Origin: Neorhizobium sp. SHOUNA12A
Lineage (GTDB): Bacteria; Pseudomonadota; Alphaproteobacteria; Rhizobiales; Rhizobiaceae
NCBI RefSeq assembly: GCF_023006505.1
Contig: NZ_JALBGV010000004.1
Span: 1 to 64,000 of the forward strand
Direction: 5' to 3'
DNA: 64,000 nucleotides
Positions 57,347 through 64,000 of this stretch are shown piece after piece (positions within the stretch are counted from its first letter, which is position 1; every line of letters starts with the position of its first letter). The notes under the pieces are model-generated. The model was not told the DNA's origin, did not search any database, and saw only the letters and a program-made list of their open reading frames with translations. A program made the position numbers and the translations under genes.

Positions 57347-57907
57347 TCAGGCTTGGGGCTTGATCTCCCGCTCGCAGAAGGTGATGCGGTTGCTAAACGG
57401 GTCGGTGACCGTCACTTCCAGTCCCCAATCCGCCTGTTCGAGCCCTGGCTTCATATAGGGGTAGTTCTTGCCGATCAGCTCCTGCTGGAAGGCGCGCGCA
57501 CCCGTCATCGGCACGAAGACCCTTGCTGCCGGCGACGCATCGCCTGCATGCTCGGAAAGGTGCATCAGCATGCCGCTTCGCGAAATCTGGCAATAAAGCG
57601 GGAAGTTTTCGCCGAAGCGATGCTCCCAGTCCACGGTAAAGCCTAAGAAATCGCGGTAGAATTCCATCGCCTTATCGACGGAGAATATCCGGAAGATCGG
57701 GATCGCCGGCTGGATCGACACCGCATCCGGCTTCCTCTGCTGCGGCTCTGACGCGTCGATCTTTGCAGCAAGGATATTCCAGTTGTCGTAGCCGAACTGC
57801 GCTGCGACCAGTTCCAGGACCTGGCTATGCGTCAGCTCGACCTTACGTTCGGCAAGCGCCTCGCGCAGGTTTTTGGCCATCAGTTTTGCATCGCGGAAAT
57901 CGCGCAT
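57347..57907 (-). CDS. VOC-family protein with an N-terminal helical domain
   Basis: A 186-residue protein in two parts. Residues 1-62 are helical and charged (DAKLMAKNLREALAERKVEL, then FGYDNWNILAAKI), a module often fused to glyoxalase-like domains. Residues 65-186 form one VOC domain (IPIFRIFSVDKAMEFYRDFLGF starts it, key residues I, F, D, A, F-Y; NRITFCEREI ends it), similar to bleomycin resistance-type proteins. Ligand is unknown. Convergent with the protease gene. Confidence 0.82.
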   Translation of the reverse strand: MRDFRDAKLMAKNLREALAERKVELTHSQVLELVAAQFGYDNWNILAAKIDASEPQQRKPDAVSIQPAIPIFRIFSVDKAMEFYRDFLGFTVDWEHRFGENFPLYCQISRSGMLMHLSEHAGDASPAARVFVPMTGARAFQQELIGKNYPYMKPGLEQADWGLEVTVTDPFSNRITFCEREIKPQA

Positions 57908-58129
57908 CTCATCATCCTTTCAACAGACGAGCAAAGACCGGTCAGGTCCATCAATCAGCGCCCGCATTGCTGATCCGTTCGTCATCGCTGGCCGGATTGG
58001 CAAAGGATGAGAGGCGGTGGATGCGTTCACCTTAGCGCTTGAGGCGCCGCGGGCGGCTGGCCGCATCCGGCCGCAAACAGGAGTAGTGCAGTCCAGAATC
58101 TAGCGCAAGATGTCCAAACCGCCTTCGCG

Positions 58130-58489
58130 TCAGTGCGTGACCGGTTCCGGGAAAATCCGGCCCTCCTTCGCCTTTGCGCTTGCCTTGAAGAGAGAGCGCG
58201 TCGGGCTGGTGACGACGTCGATCGCTGCTGCAGTTGCGCTCTCGATCGCCTCGCCTGCAACGCTTGCGGCAAGGGCGCGTCTGCGGCCGCTTATCTTGCC
58301 GGGCTTGCGGACATCGGCCCGCTCGTCGGTCAGGACGGCGGCGGCGGCATTGGCGCCTGCGACGAGGGCTCTCGCCAGCATCTGCCGGCCGGTGCGGCTT
58401 GCCAGCATGTTGCGCAGCAGTGACGACTTGCGCACGGATTTCGGCACCTTGAACCCCGCGACCTTCTTCGGAACGATCTTCTTTTTCAT
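58130..58489 (-). CDS. Small basic hypothetical protein
   Basis: A 119-residue protein of unknown function. The N-terminus is very basic (MKKKIVPKKVAGFKVPKSVR), and the remainder is Ala-rich and helical (LARALVAGANAAAAVLT; AASVAGEAIESATAAAIDVV), with no clear membrane helix. AAGGAG is 7 nt before the ATG at 58489, strong support that it is translated. The composition resembles nucleic-acid- or polyester-granule-associated (phasin-like) proteins, but this is only an impression. Divergent from coaBC. Confidence 0.7.
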   Translation of the reverse strand: MKKKIVPKKVAGFKVPKSVRKSSLLRNMLASRTGRQMLARALVAGANAAAAVLTDERADVRKPGKISGRRRALAASVAGEAIESATAAAIDVVTSPTRSLFKASAKAKEGRIFPEPVTH

Positions 58490-58617
58490 GACGGCTCTCC
58501 TTTGCCGTTGAACTCCCATCGGCTGCAACTGTTCCGTGACGCCGTCAAATGGGGAAGGCAATTGCAACTTGGCGACCGAAAGCTTAGCTTCCGGCCATTC
58601 TGGTATCGGGTAACGGC

Positions 58618-59823
58618 ATGGAACTCTCCGGCAAGCGTATTCTTCTGATCATCTCCGGCGGCATCGCGGCTTATAAAAGCCTCGATCTCATCCGTCGGCT
58701 TCGCGAGCGGGGCGCATCGGTTCGTCCGATCATGACCAAGGCGGCCCAGGAATTCATCACACCGCTCGCGGTCGGCGCGTTATCCGCCAGCCACGTCTAT
58801 ATCGATCTGTTTTCCCGCGAGGACGAGCAGGATGTCGGCCATATCAGGCTCGCCCGCGACAACGACCTCGTGATCGTGGCACCCGCCAGCGCCCACCTGA
58901 TGGCCAAGATGGCGCATGGCCTGGCGGACGATCTGGCGAGCGCCGTGCTGCTTGCCACCGACCGCCCGGTCCTGGTCGCACCCGCCATGAACCCGAAGAT
59001 GTGGGCGGCGCCCGCGACCAGGCGCAATGTTGAAACGCTGAGGGCAGATGGTATCCATTTCATAGGCCCTATGGCCGGTGAGATGGCCGAAAGCAACGAG
59101 GCGGGCACCGGCCGCATGGCCGAGCCGCTGGAAATCGTCGTGGCAGCGGTCAAACTGCTGGACGGCGCACCGAAGCCGCTGACCGGCAAAAAGGTGATCG
59201 TCACATCCGGCCCGACCCACGAGCCGATCGACCCGGTGCGTTATATCGCCAACCGCTCCTCCGGCCGTCAGGGCCATGCGATCGCCGCAGCACTCGCAAA
59301 GCTCGGCGCAGATGTGACGCTCGTCTCCGGACCGGTGAACATACCCGATCCGGTTGGCGTGAAGACCGTACATGTGGAACGCGCCGAGGAGATGCTGGAA
59401 GTAGTGATCTCGCGCCTGCCAGTCGATATCGCGGTCATGGTCGCGGCCGTTGCCGACTGGCGCGTCGCCTCGTCGGCCGGCCAGAAGATCAAGAAGCAGC
59501 CGGGCGAGGCCCCGCCTCCCCTGTTGCTGACCGAAAACCCGGACATCCTGAAGACCGTGGGTCATCACGAAAAGCGGCCGAAGCTGGTGGTCGGCTTTGC
59601 CGCAGAGACCCAGGATGTCGAGAAGAACGGCCGCTCCAAGCTGGAGCGCAAGGGCGCCGACCTGATCGTTGCCAACGACGTGTCGCCGGAAACCGGCATC
59701 ATGGGCGGCACCCGCAACCGGGTGAAGATCATCAGCGCCAAGGGTGTCGATGAATGGCCCGAGTTTGACAAGGACGAGGTGGCGGAGCGTCTCGCTACGC
59801 TGATCGCCTCGAAGCTCGGGTAG
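58618..59823 (+). CDS. coaBC: Bifunctional phosphopantothenoylcysteine decarboxylase/synthetase
   Basis: Catalyses two steps of coenzyme A synthesis: joining Cys to phosphopantothenate and decarboxylating the product. The 401-residue protein has the FMN-binding N-terminal half (IISGGIAAYKSLDLIR, with the PxMNxxMW motif as PAMNPKMW) and the CoaB half from about 185 (VTSGPTHEPIDPVRYIANRSSG). The last signature, DLIVANDV, binds the nucleotide. Often follows ubiB in rhizobia; here four genes intervene. Confidence 0.96.
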   Translation: MELSGKRILLIISGGIAAYKSLDLIRRLRERGASVRPIMTKAAQEFITPLAVGALSASHVYIDLFSREDEQDVGHIRLARDNDLVIVAPASAHLMAKMAHGLADDLASAVLLATDRPVLVAPAMNPKMWAAPATRRNVETLRADGIHFIGPMAGEMAESNEAGTGRMAEPLEIVVAAVKLLDGAPKPLTGKKVIVTSGPTHEPIDPVRYIANRSSGRQGHAIAAALAKLGADVTLVSGPVNIPDPVGVKTVHVERAEEMLEVVISRLPVDIAVMVAAVADWRVASSAGQKIKKQPGEAPPPLLLTENPDILKTVGHHEKRPKLVVGFAAETQDVEKNGRSKLERKGADLIVANDVSPETGIMGGTRNRVKIISAKGVDEWPEFDKDEVAERLATLIASKLG

Positions 59824-59826
59824 ATC

Positions 59827-60621
59827 TCAAGCCGCTTCCGAGAGCGCCTTCGGCCGGAAGAGCGTGGCCTGCAGGCCATCGGCACCAACCACGACGGCGC
59901 TGCCGTCCGGGATTTCCACCCAGGTATCGACTTCATCGTTGAGCGGCTCGGAAACAAGGCAATAACCCGTCTTGCCGCCCATCGGTGCCGCGTAGAGCGT
60001 CGGCGGTTTATGGTCGGTAGCGTAACGCACCGCATAAAGTTCGCGGCCGTTGGAATAGGCGGCGGTGAAGCGCACCAACGCCTCGCCCGATTTTTCCAGA
60101 GACAGGTCCTCGACCGTGGCGATCGCCTTTTCCATGGCCTGGAACGGATCGGTATCCAGGCCAAATTGCAGGGCGAGCAGGAAGAGAAGCTCGGAATCGG
60201 TCGTGCCGTTACGGGCTTCGAACAGCGCGTCCGAAAGCATGCCCTCCATATGCCGGCGGATGCGCTCGAAGCCGGAGATCTGGCCATTGTGCATGAACGA
60301 CCAGTGGCCCTGGACGAAAGGGTGGCAATTGTCGCGCCGCGTCGCGCCATTGGTTGCCGCCCGCACATGGGCGAGGAAGAGCGGCGAACGGATCTGCCGC
60401 GCCAGGCTCTTCAGATTGCAATCGGACCAGGCAGGCAGGATGTCGCGGTAACGGCCCGGTTCCGGCCGGTCTCCATACCAGGCAATTCCGAAACCATCAC
60501 CATTCGTCGCGGTCTTGGCGCGGGTGGCGCAATGAGACTGCTCGATCAGGGAATGCGCCGGCGAGGATACGAGTTCTTCGAGATAAAGAGGTTCGCCGCG
60601 ATAGGCTGCCCAACGACACAT
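59827..60621 (-). CDS. Class II glutamine amidotransferase (YafJ/EgtC-like)
   Basis: A 264-residue Ntn-type amidotransferase domain. The catalytic Cys2 follows the initiator Met (MCRWAAYRGEP), and the usual NGDGFGIAWYG, NCHPF and FMHNGQI motifs line the glutamine pocket. It lacks a synthase partner domain; in EgtC such proteins hydrolyse a gamma-glutamyl peptide bond in ergothioneine synthesis, but no egt genes are near. Role unknown. Confidence 0.88.
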   Translation of the reverse strand: MCRWAAYRGEPLYLEELVSSPAHSLIEQSHCATRAKTATNGDGFGIAWYGDRPEPGRYRDILPAWSDCNLKSLARQIRSPLFLAHVRAATNGATRRDNCHPFVQGHWSFMHNGQISGFERIRRHMEGMLSDALFEARNGTTDSELLFLLALQFGLDTDPFQAMEKAIATVEDLSLEKSGEALVRFTAAYSNGRELYAVRYATDHKPPTLYAAPMGGKTGYCLVSEPLNDEVDTWVEIPDGSAVVVGADGLQATLFRPKALSEAA

Positions 60622-60815
60622 GAGTATTTCTGCTCCGACGTTGCCGCCCGTCCGCGGCCTGAAAATCCAGGAATTTCAGGGTCTCTACAAAGGCTTAATG
60701 AAACATGAATTCAATGGTTACATGCCAGCTTCTTGCTAAAGAATGTATCACTTTTTGCGACAGAGCGTGATCTTTCGAGGTTGCCGCCGGAGTTTGGCGG
60801 CCTAGATAGAGGCTC

Positions 60816-61631
60816 ATGTCGCGTAAAGAACAGCCGAGCCCAGCTACTGCAGAAGCGCCCCTTCCGGAGGATTCCGTTCTCGCCAGGCTGATGCTCGAAC
60901 CGGAGCGATGGGCGCTGTTTCTCGATATCGACGGCACGCTGATTGAGCTTGCCGAGACCCCGGACGCGATCGTCGTACCGCCGGATCTGCCCGAGAACCT
61001 GCATCGTCTTTCCATGAGGCTCGGCGGCGCGCTGGCGCTGGTCACAGGCCGGGCTCTTCCCTATGCCGACCAGCTTTTCACCCCGTATAAATTCCCGATC
61101 GCAGGCCTGCACGGCTCGGAGCGCCGCGATCCCTCCGGGGCGATCAGCCGCGTCGAGGTCGGTGCCGCGTTCGAGGATCTGAAGGCGGCTCTTTTCCGCG
61201 AAGCCCGTCAGTGGCCGGGCGTTCTGGTGGAGGACAAGGGGGCGGCCGTCGCCGCCCATTATCGCCAGGCGCCGAAGCAACGTGAAGCGGTCGAGGCGGC
61301 CATGCCCCGCTACCTCGATATGGCAGGACCCGACTTCACGCTCCAGCACGGCAAGATGGTGATGGAGATCCGGCCGGCCCAGGCGAGCAAGGGCCACGCA
61401 TTGCAGGCCTTTCTCGATCAACCGCCCTTCAAGGGCCGCAAGCCGATCGCGATCGGCGACGACGTGACCGACGAGGCGATGTTCCGCACCGCCAACCAAC
61501 TCGGCGGCCATTCCATCCGCATCACCGAGACGCCGGGTGACACGGAAGCCAAATCCACCCTCCCCTCGGCCGCTGCCTTGCGCGCGGCAATCAAAGCGCT
61601 CGCGAGTGGCGTCAAGCCCGACGCCGCGTGA
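60816..61631 (+). CDS. otsB: Trehalose-6-phosphate phosphatase
   Basis: Removes the phosphate from trehalose-6-phosphate in osmotic and desiccation protection. The 271-residue HAD-superfamily protein has the nucleophile motif FLDIDGTL (DxDxT), and the final acidic motif in AIGDDVTDEAMF. GAGG is 3 nt upstream of the ATG. It precedes otsA and overlaps an alternative GTG start of that gene. Confidence 0.95.
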   Translation: MSRKEQPSPATAEAPLPEDSVLARLMLEPERWALFLDIDGTLIELAETPDAIVVPPDLPENLHRLSMRLGGALALVTGRALPYADQLFTPYKFPIAGLHGSERRDPSGAISRVEVGAAFEDLKAALFREARQWPGVLVEDKGAAVAAHYRQAPKQREAVEAAMPRYLDMAGPDFTLQHGKMVMEIRPAQASKGHALQAFLDQPPFKGRKPIAIGDDVTDEAMFRTANQLGGHSIRITETPGDTEAKSTLPSAAALRAAIKALASGVKPDAA

Positions 61632-61648
61632 GCCGAAAGGACAATATC

Positions 61649-63025
61649 TTGAGCCGACTTGTCGTCGTTTCGAACCGTGTCTCCCTGCCGCAGAAGAGCG
61701 GCGATGCTCCAGCCGGCGGGCTGGCTGTCGCGCTGCAGGCCGCTCTGGAGGAGCACGGCGGCATCTGGATGGGATGGTCCGGCAAATCCAGCGGCGCGAA
61801 GGAGCCGGCGCCGCTCGACATGCAGCAGCACGGCAACATCACCTATGCGCTCACCGATCTCACCAAGACGGATGTCGAGGAATATTACCACGGGTTTGCC
61901 AACCGGGTGCTCTGGCCGATCTGTCATTACCGGATGGATCTTGCGGAATATGGACGAAAGGAGATGGCCGGGTACTTCCGCGTCAACCGCTTCATCGCCC
62001 ATAAATTGGCACCGCTCATAGAGGACGATGACGTCATCTGGGTACACGACTATCACCTGATCCCGCTTGCCGCAGAACTGCGCCAGATGGGCCTCAAGAA
62101 CAAGATCGGCTTCTTCCTGCACATTCCCTGGCCGCCAGCGGACGTGCTCTTCACCATGCCTGTCCACGAGGAGATCATGAAGGGGCTGTCGTATTACGAT
62201 CTTGTCGGGTTCCAGACAGACCATGACCTTGCCAATTTCGTCGGCGGGCTCGTGCGAGAGGGCATCGGTGACGCACTCGAGGGCGGGAAACTGACCTCCT
62301 ATGGGCGCACCTTCAAGGGCGGCTACTACCCGATCAGCATCGAGACGGCGATGTTTGCGGAATATGCGAAGAAGGCAGCGAGCAACGTCATCGTGCGTAA
62401 GGCCAAGCAGAGCATCGAAGGGCGGGACCTGATCATCGGCGTCGACCGGCTGGATTATTCGAAGGGCATCACCCAGCGGATCGATGCCTTCGAACACTTC
62501 GTCAAATCCAACCCTGCCCATCATAACCGCGTAACCTATCTACAGATCACGCCGAAATCCCGCTCCGAAGTGCCGGAATACGAGCAGATGCAGCGCATGG
62601 TGGCCGAGCAGGCAGGCCGCGTGAACGGTGCGATCGGCACGGTCGACTGGGTGCCGATCCGCTATATCAACCGCTCGATCGGCCGGCCCGTTCTGGCAGG
62701 CCTTTATCGGCTCGCCAAAATCGGGCTCGTCACGCCGCTTCGCGACGGCATGAACCTGGTCGCCAAGGAATATGTGGCGGCCCAAGATTCGGACAACCCG
62801 GGCGTTCTGGTGCTGTCGCGCTTCGCGGGTGCTGCGCGGGAACTGCGTGGGGCGCTGCTGGTCAATCCCTATGACATCGAAGGCACGGCAAACGCGATCG
62901 CGCGCGGCATCAACATGCCGATTGAAGAGCGCAAGGAGCGCTGGGGCCGGATGATGGAGCATCTCCTCGAATACGACGTGACACGCTGGTGCGACGACTT
63001 CCTCAAGGACCTCACCGCGGCGTAA
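61649..63025 (+). CDS. otsA: Trehalose-6-phosphate synthase
   Basis: Joins UDP-glucose to glucose-6-phosphate. The 458-residue GT20 enzyme begins MSRLVVVSNRVSLP and holds the family patterns VWVHDYHLIPLA, IGFFLHIPWPP and the donor-binding RDGMNLVAKEYVAAQ. The start is likely TTG at 61649, with AAGGA 7 nt upstream and a typical OtsA N-terminus; a GTG at 61628 overlapping the otsB stop (GTGA) is an alternative. Confidence 0.95.
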   Translation: MSRLVVVSNRVSLPQKSGDAPAGGLAVALQAALEEHGGIWMGWSGKSSGAKEPAPLDMQQHGNITYALTDLTKTDVEEYYHGFANRVLWPICHYRMDLAEYGRKEMAGYFRVNRFIAHKLAPLIEDDDVIWVHDYHLIPLAAELRQMGLKNKIGFFLHIPWPPADVLFTMPVHEEIMKGLSYYDLVGFQTDHDLANFVGGLVREGIGDALEGGKLTSYGRTFKGGYYPISIETAMFAEYAKKAASNVIVRKAKQSIEGRDLIIGVDRLDYSKGITQRIDAFEHFVKSNPAHHNRVTYLQITPKSRSEVPEYEQMQRMVAEQAGRVNGAIGTVDWVPIRYINRSIGRPVLAGLYRLAKIGLVTPLRDGMNLVAKEYVAAQDSDNPGVLVLSRFAGAARELRGALLVNPYDIEGTANAIARGINMPIEERKERWGRMMEHLLEYDVTRWCDDFLKDLTAA

Positions 63026-63128
63026 GTTCGTTGAACTCCTAAGGATCAAATCCGAGTATCATTTCAGACAAGCGCCTCAGGTCGCAGCGCCCACCAGGGA
63101 CGCCACGACTGCGCATGGATATCGGCGA

Positions 63129-63836
63129 TCACGCCGCCTGCTTCAAAGACCCGAGCGCTTCGTCGAGGCTCACATGGCCGAGGAACTGGCCGCTCGTCTG
63201 CGCTTCTTCCTGATGTTCGATGGCCCAGGCGAACTGCACCGCCGGGTCCTGCTGCAGACGCTCGTAGAGCGCATTGAGCCCCGGAAACTGCCTCCGGTCG
63301 ACGACCTGGTGGAAATCGTTCCAGCGGGCGATGCCGGCGAAATAGGCATCCGCAAAGCTTTTCTCGTCGCCGAGTAGCCATTCGCATCCACCCAAGAGCG
63401 TTTCGAGTTGCGCATGCGCCTTCTCGACCTTGGCGATACCATAGGTGCGAAGTGCCTGGTTGGCCTGCGGGTCGAGTTCATGCTCCGCTGTGTGCCAGAG
63501 CGGGCCGAAGGCGTTGAAGAAAGCGGTATTGAGGAAGGCCAGCATCTGGTTCATCCGGTCGAATTTTTCCGACTTCGGATCGAAACCCCAGCCCTTGCCC
63601 ACCGTGCGCGCGGCGATATGATTGAGGATTGCCATGCTCTCGCTCATCACCCGGCCGTCCGGCAGCATCAGCGACGGAGTTTCGCCGATCGGGTTGACCG
63701 GCTTATAGGCCTCGCTCGAAACCACGGCCGGCATTTCGATCCGGCATAGCCGATATGGCGCGCCGGTCCATTCGAGCGCGACGATCGAGCCGAAGGAACA
63801 TCCTTCCGGTACGCCGTAAAACAGGATCGGTGTCAT
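63129..63836 (-). CDS. Glutathione S-transferase family protein
   Basis: A 235-residue protein with an N-terminal thioredoxin-like domain (TPILFYGVPEGCSFGSIVALEW) and an all-helical C-terminal domain from about 90. The conserved cis-Pro Glu-Thr-Pro-Ser region appears as GETPSLMLPDG. Starts with ATG at 63836, the second of two nearby ATGs and the one correctly spaced from GGGAG. Divergent from a LysR-type regulator, the typical arrangement for regulator and target. Substrate is unknown. Confidence 0.87.
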   Translation of the reverse strand: MTPILFYGVPEGCSFGSIVALEWTGAPYRLCRIEMPAVVSSEAYKPVNPIGETPSLMLPDGRVMSESMAILNHIAARTVGKGWGFDPKSEKFDRMNQMLAFLNTAFFNAFGPLWHTAEHELDPQANQALRTYGIAKVEKAHAQLETLLGGCEWLLGDEKSFADAYFAGIARWNDFHQVVDRRQFPGLNALYERLQQDPAVQFAWAIEHQEEAQTSGQFLGHVSLDEALGSLKQAA

Positions 63837-63899
63837 TTTCATACTCCCTGGATTGAAATTTTGAGGCCCCGGCAATATGAATTTGTGGACACTGGCGCG

Positions 63900-63930
63900 G
63901 TAGACACCAATTTTCCGCCTTTAAGTCTAC
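63900..63930. promoter_or_regulatory. Inverted repeat in the GST-LysR divergent gap
   Basis: GTAGAC (63900-63905) and GTCTAC (63925-63930) are separated by 19 nt, in the 111-nt gap between divergent genes. The position suits a LysR-type regulator, but the spacing is longer than the classic T-N11-A. Confidence 0.25.
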
Positions 63931-63947
63931 AGGCATGGAAGCTGAGA

Positions 63948-64000
63948 ATGACTTTGCCCAACCTCAACGATCTCTATTTCTTCGTGCAGGCAGTGGAGCA
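63948..64000 (+). CDS. LysR-family transcriptional regulator (partial, N-terminus)
   Basis: Only 17 full codons are visible before the window ends: MTLPNLNDLYFFVQAVE, the standard opening of a LysR-type helix-turn-helix domain. The ATG at 63948 has GAG nearby. It probably controls the divergent GST gene, as is usual for this arrangement. Confidence 0.7.
   Translation, partial: MTLPNLNDLYFFVQAVE

Overview
This 64 kb window is a GC-rich, gene-dense stretch of an alphaproteobacterial chromosome, almost certainly from the Rhizobiaceae (Rhizobium, Neorhizobium, Agrobacterium or Sinorhizobium relatives). Evidence: two ornithine-lipid genes (olsA and olsB type), the lnt(actA)-phrR-metK order described in Sinorhizobium, a malic enzyme fused to a phosphotransacetylase-like domain, rpoN-hpf-ptsN, and hrcA-grpE divergent from rph-rdgB-hemW. 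Promoter-like sites follow the rhizobial CTTGAC-N17-CTATAT pattern. The content is mostly core housekeeping. I see no prophage, insertion sequence, CRISPR array, rRNA or tRNA.

Layout. 1-2.1 kb: the tail of a chemoreceptor, a nucleoside hydrolase, and a small heat shock gene behind a ROSE-type RNA thermometer. 2.1-13.9 kb: a long minus-strand series nfuA-tsaB-rimI-fur/mur-olsA-miaB-phoH-ybeY-corC-lnt-phrR-metK-trmB (iron-sulfur delivery, tRNA modification, rRNA maturation, envelope lipids, SAM synthesis). 14-29.4 kb: a stress protein, trpS, a VOC protein, an M15-like peptidase, murJ-glnD, a 7-TM AraC-type regulator, mutS divergent from tme, then a Phd/VapC toxin-antitoxin pair inserted before olsB. 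29.5-36.2 kb: a soluble hybrid histidine kinase, lspA-trmH-rlmI (4-nt overlaps), a CoxG-like protein, and sppA-ihfB-lapA. 36.4-41.6 kb: lptC-lptA-lptB-rpoN-hpf-ptsN. 41.7-47.4 kb: hrcA and grpE (minus), rph-VOC-rdgB-hemW (plus), and a methyltransferase. 47.4-55.1 kb: dnaA-lysE, rpsT, an enoyl-CoA hydratase, mutM, and ubiE-ubiB. 55.2-64 kb: a lineage-restricted-looking membrane protein/ClpP-like protease pair, a VOC protein, a small basic protein, coaBC, a class II amidotransferase, otsB-otsA, a GST and the start of a LysR gene.

The least routine items are the ROSE thermometer; an 11-bp inverted repeat that would bury the histidine kinase start codon; two abutting hairpins in the 16.1-16.5 kb gap; the 858-nt dnaA-rpsT gap with three hairpins; the uncharacterised membrane/protease pair at 55.2-57.3 kb; the membrane-anchored AraC-type regulator; and the toxin-antitoxin pair with its 29-bp palindromic operator. 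Functional calls rest on motifs and gene order read by eye. Start codons were chosen from Shine-Dalgarno (SD) spacing and family lengths.
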